A model generated the notes under the pieces. It was given only the letters and a program-made list of their open reading frames with translations, did no database searches and was not told the origin of the DNA. DNA of 64,000 nucleotides from Protopterus annectens (lineage: Eukaryota > Chordata > Ceratodontiformes > Protopteridae): positions 18,703,292 through 18,767,291 of the forward strand of contig NC_056739.1 of the NCBI RefSeq assembly GCF_019279795.1, written 5' to 3'. A program made the translations under genes and the position numbers. This document shows positions 44,991-54,352 of the stretch, piece by piece. The stretch's first letter is position 1. Each line of letters begins with the position of its first letter.

Positions 44991-47107
44991 GCTAAGTCCC
45001 TTGAGATTGTTTATGAACCACATTTTCCCACTTTTCTGGCCTTTGGGGTAAGGCCTAGAAGGAGTAGAAAACGGACTCCGGCGGCAGAAAGGGTCTGGCC
45101 ATCTGCCTCGCACCTAGCCAAGGTTTCTTCCACTTGGGGCCCAAAAAGAGCTGACCCATCAAACGGGAAATTAGTGAATGACGTTTTAAAGGGGTCCGCA
45201 AAGTTGCATAGCCGCATCCAGGCATGCCTGCGTAAGGCCACACCTGTCCCTGCGGCCCTGCTTGCTCCATCAGCCGCATAAGAGAGGAGGCGCATGGAGG
45301 AGTTAGCTATGGAGTTCAGGGTAGCCAGCTGAGTGTTCATCTTGTCTTGAAAACCCGCAGCCGTAGGATCCTTCAACATGTCACTCGCTTCTTTGATCAA
45401 GTCTCTTTGAAGACGAGTAAAATGGCATAGGTAGTTCAGCGAACGCATAGCAAAGGTCGCTGATGAGAACATCCGCTTCCCGTACCTGTCCATAGACCTA
45501 GATTCCTTGTTAGGGGGATGAACAGGCACTGAAGGATCAGCTAGTTCCTTCTTGGTGGCAGCAGCTACCACCATAGCATCCACAGAAACACCTTTTGTGA
45601 GAAATTGCTTGTCAGTTGGTGCTGTTATAAATTTGGAAGGTCTCCTGGGGATAGGGTCCACTGAATCAGGAGCCGTCCAGGCCTTCTTTGCAACCACCTG
45701 CATGAGGGGATCAAAGAGGGACAAAAAGGTAGTGGAAGGGCGAGAGCCAAACGCCTCAAGATACACAGATTCATCCTCCGAAGGGTTAAGGGCTGGCCAA
45801 TTTCCCTCTGTTTCAGGATCTCTAGAATGTCTGCGAAAGAGACATCTTCAGAAGGGGAACGGGGAACCCTCGGAATCCTCTAAATCTGTGTCAGAGGTGA
45901 CAGACTCAGGTGAGTCTATGTGCTTCCTCTTACACTTTCTCTTCCTAGGGAGCTCCCCTGCCAATTCAGGGATGCCTCGAAGAGGATGAGATCCCACAGG
46001 GGATTCTTGAGGAGCTGGCTCTCTGCGGTCTGGGATGAGGGAGTGAGTCGACATAACCAAAGGCACCGAAGAGGGAGGGGCGGATGGAGCCGACTGTGGA
46101 GTCGAACAAGGTTCCAACACACTCCGCATGACCTCGAACGCACCCCTGTCCGGCAGAGCCAGAGGTCCCCGCTCCGAGAAGCTGAGAACCTCCCTCGGCA
46201 CCGACAGAGATGGCTCCGAGGCCGATGTCGGAGCCAAACTCACCAGCGCCGAAGCACCGAGAGGGAGAGGGGGGTCGGACAAGGGTCCGATGCCACTCAC
46301 CCCCTCGGAGCTGACGAGGGAAGCCCGGCGCCGAGATTCTTCAAAAGAAGAAATCGGAGCCGACGACGGAGCCGAAGACAATTGTATCGGCTCCGACGCT
46401 ACCACAGTCTCGGTCCCGAGATGCCCCGGCTCCGAGCTCAAAGGAGTCGGAGGAGGAATATTTATTGGAACAAGTTGAGGCATCGACTGATGAGTCGGAC
46501 TCTGGAGCATTTGGGCCAGTGCCTCGGACTTCAAAAGTCTACTCACTACCCTCTGGAGGTCGTGATCTGAGAGCCTTGATGACCTGGAGGAGTGAGATGT
46601 GTGGCTCCATTCAGACAGCAGGGGAGACGCTGGAGCCGAATGAACGGAGCCAAGGGACGGTGACCTCGATCTCTTTCTAGATGTCGGCTCCGATGGTCTG
46701 ATCGGAGCCGACTCAGGAATCTCTAATGCCTCGGCTCCGGCCGGAGCCGAGGAAACCACAGATACTGCAGTCAAAGACTCATCGGCTCCAGCCGGAGCCG
46801 ATGAAGCAGTAGGCTTCGAAGCCTTAGGCCTCGACTCTGAAGCTGGAGCCGAGGTCTTGGAAGCCTTAGAAGGTTTCCCCGATGACACAGAAAGGGAACC
46901 TTCAGGCTTAATTAAACCCCTCAAAATGAGTTTATTTTTTCTCTCCTGCAGGACTCTAGGGCTGAAGCCATGGCATACAGCACAAGAGTCCTGCAGGTGT
47001 AAAGGTCCCAGGCAATACACACAAGAAGTGTGACCGTCTGTCAGAGACATTTTCTGACAGCACGAGTCACACTTCTTGAAGCCTGAGACCTTTGTATCCT
47101 TGGACAT
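44859..47107 (-). pseudogene. gag: DIRS Gag with one main frameshift (D)
   Basis: The start at 47107 (MSKDTKVSGFKKCDSCCQKM) is followed by 420 open codons: Cys/His cluster C13, C16, H26, C29, C32, H37, C42, C45; a Ser/Ala/Pro-rich tract built on repeated SAPAGAD-like units; HSSRSSRLSDHDLQRVVSRL; basic PRKRKCKRKHIDSPES and acidic SDTDLEDSEGSP. A single slip near 45845 moves the frame to 45011-45766 (ALNPSEDES.., YLEAFGSRPS, FAMRSLNYLCHFTRLQRDL, FGPQVEETLARCEADGQTLS). An RG-type C-terminus lies at 44859-45113. Probably a chromatin/nucleic-acid-binding structural protein. Confidence 0.87.
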
Positions 47108-47598
47108 ACTCAAGGAACCGAAGTGTAATCACACACAGAAAACAGACACACACAGATTACACTGATAGGGGTTCAAAGGAAATTATTTAAACTAAAGGTA
47201 AGTTAAGTTAAAACTCCCTAATCAAACACATACACACCCTAAGGATAGGGAAGGAAGGGCCCGAAGGCCTTAGGGAAAGAACTATAAGTTCTTTAGAAAA
47301 AAAGGTAGAAGGGAATATATCCACTACACTAAGGGGAAAGAAAAATACACTAAGCTAGCTTAAGTCTAAAGAATTTAAACTAGTCTAACTTTCACTAACC
47401 TGGAGCCGGTACAAAACACACCTCGATCGCTGTAGCGGCAAACGAGATCTGGGGTAACTCACGCCTAGCATTGTGGGATATAAGGGGAGCCTCGAGCCGG
47501 TGGAACCAACTCTCGAGCTTTTAGAGTGGCCGAGTCGGAGCCGAGGTCGGCTCCGAACCCATCCAGCAAGAATGAAGGCGAGATAGACAACTTAACAT

Positions 47599-48090
47599 AG
47601 AGGGTTTTCCATGACAAAAACTTCAAAGAACAGGAAGAGGCTGGTTCAAAGGGTGGTAGCATTAGCTGTAACAATAGAAGGTTCAAATTCCATGGTGGTG
47701 TAGGAATTCTGACTGGTGGCCTGATATGGAAAGACCCTTTTAGAAAGGCCTTACAAAGTCTATGAGCCATAATAGGCGCCCCATTTTCTCCCACATGAAA
47801 GTTTGAAATGGCAGTCAACTGAACTCTCAAAGTGGAAGGAGAAGCTCCTTGGTGAAATAGTACGGATAGAAACTCCAAGACTCTGTTCAGTGGGGCTACT
47901 ACGGGATCCAAATGTTGTGTAGTTGCCCAGTGTACAAAACGCTTCCACTTACTAGAGTAGATTTTTGTAGTGGAAGCCTTATGAGAAGCCACTAAAATAT
48001 TTTGAACCGCAGGGGAAAGAAGATCAGACCTGGCTAAGAAGGGAAGCGGAGCAGCCAAGCTGCTAGTGTGAGGGAGAGAAGCGACGGGTG
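47599..48090 (-). pseudogene. F tyrosine recombinase, N-terminal part
   Basis: Encodes LAAPLPFLARSDLLSPAVQN, then STTKIYSSKWKRFVHWATTQ, the core-binding helix ISNFHVGENGAPIMAHRLCK, and LPPFEPASSCSLKFLSWKT, where D (right end 47598) cuts the gene. It overlaps the last codons of pol, as in E. Open throughout. Confidence 0.83.
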
Positions 48091-50095
48091 GGGAGCCCCT
48101 GACGAGTGGGTCAGAAGGTCGGGCTCCGGGTCCAGGATCCAGGGTTCCCGAATTTGGTGTGCTCGAAGAAAGGGAAACCAAATTTGACGAGGCCAGAATG
48201 GGGCAATGAGGATTATTGTCCTCTCCAGGTTGTTGGCTTTCTGTAGAAAGTTTGGAATCAGAGGAATAGGAGGGAAGGCGTACAGGAGGCCCGGGGGCCA
48301 TTTGTGAATCAGAGCGTCCCTGGGGACTTCCCCTGGAGGGGGTAATAGGGCAAAGTAGCTTCTGCATTTGGCGTTCATTGGAGACGCAAACAGATCGCAG
48401 CAAGGCTGGCCCCACTTGCGAAATATCTTGTCCGCAATTGTTCATTTGAGGCACCACTCGTGAGGTAACAGGATGGCTCTGCTCAACCTGTCTGCTATGA
48501 CGTTGGATAACCCCAGGATATGCATTGCTATCAGAAAGCGACCCGTGGACTCTGCCCATTGCCAAATTCTCATGGCCTCTCTGCATAGTTGATAAGACTT
48601 GGTTCCCCCTTGTTTGTTTATGTACCAGACTACGGACATGTTGTCCGACTGAACTGCAATTCTAGAGGTAGAAGGGGAGAAAAGTGTTGCAACGCTAGAA
48701 ACACTGCCCTCAGCTCTAGAACATTGATGTGCAGATTGTACTCCAATTTGGTCCATTCGCCTTGGACTGTCTGTCCCTGAAAGATGCCCCCCACCCTATC
48801 AGTGAAGCGTCCGTGGTCACCGTAGCTGTCGGCGTGGGTAGTACAAATGGTCGGCCGCCGGAGAGATTGCAAGTCTGAAGCCACCAAGACAGGTGCGACT
48901 TGCAGATGTTCGTGATGTGAATTTCGTGTGTCAGGGGTAATTGTTGGAACGACCATTGTGCAAATAGCAGCCATTGAAGAACTCTCATGTGCAGCCTTCC
49001 CAAGGGTATTGCAATGAGGGAAGCTGCCATAAGACCTAAAACTTTCAGAACTAGTTTTGCTGGGGATTTTTTTGCCAACAGGAGAAGAGATATATGATTT
49101 TGTAGAGAGGCTATTCTTTCTGGAGGAAGCCTTAGAATCAAGCAACGCGTATCCAATTCTGCTCCTATGAATGAGATATGCTGTGATGGCTGTAATACAG
49201 ATTTTTCAAAATTTACGGATATTCCGAGATGAACACAGAGTTCTAGTGTGTAATCCCTGGCCTGAATCAGTCGACCCTCGGTGGTGGCAGTAAGGAGCCA
49301 GTCTTCCAGATACGGAAACACCTGGAATCCTAGGCGCCTCAAGTGAGACGCTACCACTGCCATACATTTGGTGAAAACCCTGGGGGCTGAGGTCAGACCA
49401 AAGGGCAGGGCTCGAAACTGAAAGTGACTGGCTCCCAGCCGGAAGCGCAAGTGATCCCTGGACGCCCTGGCCATTTTGATGTGGTAGTACGCGTCCTTTA
49501 GATCTATTGAGCACATCCAGTCGTCCTTCTATTAGAATGGAAGGATCGATTGAAGCGTGACCATCCGGAACTTTTCTTTCTTGACGATGGTACTGAGTTT
49601 GCTTAGGTCCAGAATTGGCCTCCAGTCCCCTGTCTTTTTTGGAACTAAAAAGAACCTTGAGTAAGTTCCGAATCCTCTTTGGTCCGCTGGGACTGGTTGG
49701 ATGACTCTTTTTTCTAGCAGCTTTGAAATTTCTATAGCTGCAGGGTCTCGCAGATGGGGTGGTACATGTGGGAGTCTTTTCTGCAGAAATGGGTGTAATA
49801 GGAATGGAATTTTGTAACCTCTGGTAACAATGCTTTTTACCCAATTGTCTGATGTTATACTTTGCCAGGCCTGAGGGTATAAAGCTAAGCGACCCCCGAC
49901 TGCCTCCAGAGCAGGACAGTCGGGCCTCCTCTCAGGAGTGCTGGAAAGGTTTCCCAGGGAGTGTATCCCTGTCACCTTGGTTTTGCGGACCCCCTCTGCC
50001 GCCAGGGCGACGTCTTCCACCTCTGCCCCCTCCTCTGCCTCTAGAGGGGGCATCACCCTGTGTGCCTGGGAAAGAGCCTTGGGGTTTTCGAAATT
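48034..50095 (-). pseudogene. pol: DIRS RT/RNase H/MT-like pol (F)
   Basis: The RT region reads RFFLVPKKTGDWRPILDLSKLS then ILPF, followed by two consecutive stops, TAA (49532-49534) and TAG (49529-49531), where relatives have LG. RT resumes in frame: MCSIDLKDAYYHIKMARAS, LPFGLTSAPRVFTKCMAVV, and FPYLEDWLL, whose catalytic YLDD has become YLED. RNase H starts VTTDASLIGWG and shifts frame near 48780 (ORF 48442-48756: NMSVVWYINKQGGT). The MT-like part is at 48034-48378. The first codons are separated from upstream gag/pol by E at 50096. Confidence 0.87.
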
Positions 50096-50440
50096 AGAAG
50101 TTATGTACCTACGATAACGTTCCATGTTAGTTGTCTTCTCTCGCCTTCTTTCTTGCTGGATGGGTTCGGAGCCGATCCTCGGCTCCGACTCGGCACTTGC
50201 TTAGCTTGAGAACTCCTTTTACCAGCTCGAGGCAACCCTATATCCCATGATGCAAGGCGGGACTACCTCAGATCTCGTTTGGTAGCTAAAATACCCTGCT
50301 AAAAGAAAGACTAACCTAGTAGAACTAGGAAAACAAGTTCTTAACAAATAGACTCTTCTGTTGAAGACTCAGGAGAGAACAACCTGAGAAGAGAAACCCT
50401 TCAAGATCTGTCCAGGCCAGGGGGAAGGAGGGAGGGACGC

Positions 50441-50542
50441 AAGAAAGAAGGCGAGAGAAGACAACTAACATGCAACGTTATGGTAGGTACATAACTTCTA
50501 ACTGTTAAGTTGTCAATCTCGCCTTCATTCTTGCTGGATGGG
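50441..50542. repeat. ICR of E
   Basis: Complement of the left end (GAAGACAACTAACATGCAAC, GTTATGGTAGGTACATAACT) joined through TCTAAC to TGTTAAGTTGTCAATCTCGC, the complement of the right end. Confidence 0.9.
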
Positions 50543-50574
50543 ACCGCGTCCCAAGCACCTGAATCCCGGGTGGC

Positions 50575-51627
50575 TCAATGGAACAGACTCTTGAGAACTG
50601 TGGAACCAAAACTGGCTCTGTCCCTGGAGGCCAAATCTAATTTGTAATGAGAGACAAAGGTATGAGGAGTGGCCCAAGTAGCTGCTGCACAAATGGTATC
50701 AATTGGTAGCCTATCCTGAAAGGCTGTGGAAGTGGATAGGCTCCTGGTTGAGTGTGCTTTCGGTTTAGAGGGTAGCTGCTTGCCTCTGAGCGAATACACG
50801 TAAGAAATGGTGGAAGATAACCATCTGGATAAGGTCACTTTAGATACAGGGAGACCTTTCCTGTTTTCTGCATAGGAGACAAATAATTGGTCTGATTTCC
50901 TGAATTGCTTGGTTCTATGCAAATAATACCTGAGCTGACGATGGACATCCAAAAAATGAAGCTTTTGTTCAGCTTTGTCAGAATAATTCGGGGAAAAAAC
51001 TGGTAGATCGATGGATTGATTAATATTAGTTTGAGAAACAACTTTGGGGAGGAAAGATGGATTTGTTCTCAAGGATACCCTGTCCTTGTGAAAAACCAAG
51101 TAAGGGGAATGCATGCAGAGAGCTTGAATCTCGGACACCCTTCTTGCTGAAGTGACAGCCAGTAAGAATATAGTTTTCCATGTCAATAACTTCAAGGAGC
51201 ATGAAGCAGACGGTTCAAAGGGTGGTAAGATCAAGGATGCTAACAATACATTCAGATCCCATTGTGGAGGAGGATGTTTTATTGGAGGCTTAAGGAGAAA
51301 GACTCCTCTCAGAAAGGCTTTGCATAGTCTATGTGACATAATGTTACGATCTTGCAAGCCAACATGATATTTGGAAATAGCCGCCAATTGAACTTTGACT
51401 GTTGATGAAGAAGATCCTGACTGAAAAACATCAGCCAAAAAATCTAAAACAGAATGTACAGGTGCAGTAAAGGGATCAATGTGCCTGGACTTTGCCCAAA
51501 GGGAAAAACGTCGCCACTTGCTAGCATAAACCGTTCTGGTGGACGACTTCAAAGAAGCTATCAAGATATCTCTGACAGGATCAGAGATCATGGGAAGCCT
51601 GGCTAGGGAAGGAAGTGGAGCAACCAA
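50575..51627 (-). CDS. DIRS tyrosine recombinase (YR), intact (E)
   Basis: 350 codons. Tyrosine recombinase expected to integrate the circular cDNA by strand exchange in the nucleus, without a target duplication. Core-binding half: STRTVYASKWRRFSLWAKSR at about residues 29-48 and VQLAAISKYHVG. Catalytic half: TSARRVSE with Arg163; KAHSTR with His292 and Arg295; TWATPHTFVSHY with Trp318/His322 and the nucleophile Tyr328. The spacing fits DIRS YRs. It starts inside the last codons of pol (25-nt overlap, different frame), suggesting reinitiation, frameshifting or splicing for expression. No lesion seen; the Met chosen is the first in frame. Confidence 0.93.
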   Translation of the reverse strand: MVAPLPSLARLPMISDPVRDILIASLKSSTRTVYASKWRRFSLWAKSRHIDPFTAPVHSVLDFLADVFQSGSSSSTVKVQLAAISKYHVGLQDRNIMSHRLCKAFLRGVFLLKPPIKHPPPQWDLNVLLASLILPPFEPSASCSLKLLTWKTIFLLAVTSARRVSEIQALCMHSPYLVFHKDRVSLRTNPSFLPKVVSQTNINQSIDLPVFSPNYSDKAEQKLHFLDVHRQLRYYLHRTKQFRKSDQLFVSYAENRKGLPVSKVTLSRWLSSTISYVYSLRGKQLPSKPKAHSTRSLSTSTAFQDRLPIDTICAAATWATPHTFVSHYKLDLASRDRASFGSTVLKSLFH

Positions 51628-53759
51628 GCAGTGAGGTTAAGAGAACGAATGGCTCGGTGCTGTTGACCCGATTGGTGGATCAAAAGATCCGGAACTGGGT
51701 CCAGATGCCAAGGCTGCACCAGGAGATGACGATGCAGAGTCGGAAACCAAATTTGTCGAGGCCAGTAAGGGGCAATGAGAATCAACTTGGCCCTCAAAAC
51801 GGTAGCTTTCTGAATGACTTGTGGAATTAAGGGGAAGGGAGGAAAAGCGTACAGAAGTCCCCGGGGCCAATCCTGGGTTAGAGAGTCTCTCAAGGGTTGG
51901 CCTGGAAGGGGAAAGAGGGTGAAGAAGTCGGGGCATTTGTTGTTTTGGGTTGTAGCAAAAAGATCGCAACAAGGGGTGCCCCACTTCAGAAATATCTGGT
52001 CCACTATTGATTGATTGAGAGACCACTCGTGAGGCATGAGGATGGCTCTGCTCAGCCTGTCCGCTAAGAGGTTGGACCTGCCAGGGATGTGCGTTGCTAT
52101 CAGAAACCGATGAGAGGAGATTGCCCATTGCCAAAGTCTGAGAGCTTCTCGACACAAAGGATAGGACCTGGTCCCGCCCTGCTTGTTGATGTACCAGACC
52201 ACAGACATGTTGTCCGTTTGAACTGCAATAGTCCCCGCGGCAAGAAAGTCGCTGAGGGCTTGCAACGTTAAAAGCACCGCTCTCATCTCCAGGACATTTA
52301 TGTGCAGATGGTATTCTATGGGTTGCCACGTCCCGTGGACCATCCTGCCCTGATAATGCCCCCCCCACCCGATCAGAGAGGCATCCGTAGTGACTGTGGC
52401 AACCGGAGGAGGGGGAACAAATGGTCGGCCCTGATGAAGAAGAGGGGAAGATATCCACCAGTTTAGATGAGTCCTGCACGATTGTGTAACTAAGATTTTG
52501 TGTCTCATAGGAAGGCTCTGAAACGACCACTGAGTGAATAACATCCACTGCAGAAGACGCATGTGGAAGCGAGCCAGTGGTAGAAGAACAATGGCCGCAG
52601 CCATAAGACCTAGAACTTTCAGAATCAATCTGGCTTTTACTTTGCTGCTCTGCAATAAAATCCAAACGTATTTTTGGATGTCCAGAATTCTCTGATCTGT
52701 TAGTCTGGCTAACAAAGTGACGGTGTTTAATTCTGCGCCTATAAAGGTGATAGATTGGCAAGGCAGCAGAGAAGATTTTTCGAAATTCACTGAAATTCCC
52801 AAACTTTTGCAAAGCTGCAGAGTGTAGTCTCTGCTCTGAAGAAGCTGATGCTTGGTGGTGGCGGAGAGGAGCCAGTCGTCCAAATAAGGAAACACCTGGA
52901 ATCCTTGACATCTCAGATGAGCTGTGACCACTGCCATGCATTTGGTAAACACTCTGGGGGCTGAAGTGAGGCCAAAGGGCAGGGCTCTGAATTGATAATG
53001 ACTGGTCCCTAGCCGAAAGCGGAGAAACCTCCTGGAGCACCTGTGTATCTTTATGTGATAGTACGCGTCCTGAAGGTCTATGGAGCACATCCAGTTGTCC
53101 CTGCCCAGAAAGAGCAGAATGGACTGAAGCGTGACCATCCGGAATCTTGCCTTCTTGACAAATCTGTTTAGATTGCTCAGGTCTAAAATTGGTCTCCAAT
53201 CTCCCGTCCTTTTGGGGACCAAAAAGAATCTCGAGTAGACGCCGGATCCTACTTGGTCTGCTGGAACAGTCTGGATGGCTCTTTTTTCTAGGAGCTTTGA
53301 AACCTCCTGTTCTGCCAAATCCCTTTGACCGGGTGAGATGTCTGGAAGGGATTGGTGAGGTACGGGATACCTTTCGAAGGGGATTTTGTAACCCTCGGAT
53401 ATGATCGACTGTACCCACATATCTTGTGAAAGGGAACGCCAGGCTACTGGGTACAGCAAAATCCTTCCCCCGACTGCCTCCAAGGGTGGACAGTCGGGCA
53501 ACACCTCAGGGATGCTGAAAGGGCTTCTCAGGAAGAGTCTCCCTGTTGCCCTGGTTCTGAGGACCCCCTCTGCCTCTAGGGCGGCGTCTATTATTGTTAC
53601 CCCCTCTGCCTCTGGGGGTAAACTGACCATGCGTGTCCGGCGCTGCTCCTTGGGCTTTACGGAACCACATCTTTCCTCCTTTCTGACCCTTGGGATAGGG
53701 TCTAGAAGGGGTGGAAAAATGGACTCCAACGGCAGAAAGAGTTTTGCCGTCTTGCTCAC
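51603..53759 (-). CDS. pol: DIRS RT/RNase H/MT-like polyprotein, intact (E)
   Basis: 718 codons. Reverse transcriptase: FFLVPKRTGDWRPILDL at 178-194, first catalytic Asp228 (CSIDLQDAYY), LPFGLTSAPRVFTKCM, YLDD at 292-295. RNase H: TTDASLIGWGG (Asp459), INVLEM (Glu491), QTDNMSVVWYINKQ (Asp516), LADRLS (Asp567). The tail (CCDLFATTQN at 597-606, YAFPPFPLIP at 637-646, LIAPYWPRQIWF at 661-672) matches the adenine-methyltransferase-like domain described for DIRS elements. It overlaps gag upstream by about 250 nt and YR downstream. The first Met lies inside gag; true initiation is uncertain. Confidence 0.94.
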   Translation of the reverse strand: MSKTAKLFLPLESIFPPLLDPIPRVRKEERCGSVKPKEQRRTRMVSLPPEAEGVTIIDAALEAEGVLRTRATGRLFLRSPFSIPEVLPDCPPLEAVGGRILLYPVAWRSLSQDMWVQSIISEGYKIPFERYPVPHQSLPDISPGQRDLAEQEVSKLLEKRAIQTVPADQVGSGVYSRFFLVPKRTGDWRPILDLSNLNRFVKKARFRMVTLQSILLFLGRDNWMCSIDLQDAYYHIKIHRCSRRFLRFRLGTSHYQFRALPFGLTSAPRVFTKCMAVVTAHLRCQGFQVFPYLDDWLLSATTKHQLLQSRDYTLQLCKSLGISVNFEKSSLLPCQSITFIGAELNTVTLLARLTDQRILDIQKYVWILLQSSKVKARLILKVLGLMAAAIVLLPLARFHMRLLQWMLFTQWSFQSLPMRHKILVTQSCRTHLNWWISSPLLHQGRPFVPPPPVATVTTDASLIGWGGHYQGRMVHGTWQPIEYHLHINVLEMRAVLLTLQALSDFLAAGTIAVQTDNMSVVWYINKQGGTRSYPLCREALRLWQWAISSHRFLIATHIPGRSNLLADRLSRAILMPHEWSLNQSIVDQIFLKWGTPCCDLFATTQNNKCPDFFTLFPLPGQPLRDSLTQDWPRGLLYAFPPFPLIPQVIQKATVLRAKLILIAPYWPRQIWFPTLHRHLLVQPWHLDPVPDLLIHQSGQQHRAIRSLNLTAWLLHFLP

Positions 53760-53872
53760 ACCTGGTCAAGGTTTCCTTCACCTGAGGTCCGAACAAAGCC
53801 GAACCGTCAAAGGGGGTATTGGTGAAGGACGCCTTAAAGGGGTCCGCAAAATTACAAAGCCGCATCCAGGCT

Positions 53873-53905
53873 TCATAGGTTCATAGGTTCATAGGTTCAT
53901 AGGTT
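53873..53905. repeat. LINE 3' octamer tail
   Basis: About four tandem TTCATAGG units on the plus strand (CCTATGAA in the LINE orientation) mark the LINE 3' terminus; short tandem 3' tails are characteristic of CR1-like elements. Confidence 0.85.
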
Positions 53906-54352
53906 TATACTAGGCTATCTGCCCTAAGGCATTTATAAGCCTAGCCCAAATTATTGTGGCTTACGCCACCCCTTATATGAAAAAATACTGTGCCCATTAG
54001 TTTGTTGTGCCTCTGTCCAGCAGTGACACAGAGATGATTCCTGGGGTAAACCTACGATCTCCCATCCACAGGTCTAGATTTCTCTTGAACAGAGTCAGCG
54101 AGGTGCTCTGCCTCACATGGACCGGGATTTTATTCCACAGCATAGGGAGCCTCTGAGTGATAAATCTATCCCTCCAGCACGTCCCATTTATATCCGTGCT
54201 AAGGTTTAAGTCGCTTGCTCTAGTGGTTTTGGTGGATCTGGATTTTATGAGGTGGAGCATGTCCATTAATTCCGGGTTGGACATGGCCTTGTATGTCAGG
54301 CACATGTCACCTCTGAGCAGACGGTATGCGACTGAATAGAGCTGGAGTTTCT

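Larger units (their letters stand above)
35951..47598 (-). mobile_element. DIRS family A element D, carrying B2
   Basis: Left terminal repeat 35951-36138 begins AGAAGTTATGTTCTTACC and is followed at 36166 by B2. Right terminal repeat 47439-47598 ends GACAACTTAACAT. It lies within the F YR gene: ..TAGCTACCAGAAA rejoins GAGGGTTTTCCATGAC, matching uninterrupted YR sequence in D's own copy (TACCAGAAAGAGTGTCTTCC). Own length is about 6.2 kb. Gag has one frameshift; pol and YR have several. Confidence 0.92.

Noticed and set aside
45920-46570. 216-codon plus-strand open frame rich in Arg
   Set aside because: Antisense to the D gag Ser/Ala/Pro tract; the Arg richness is the complement of TCG/CCG codons. 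No independent evidence of coding.
51637-53418. 593-codon minus-strand open frame in E
   Set aside because: It lies within the 718-codon pol in a different frame, with no RT motif; compositional shadow.
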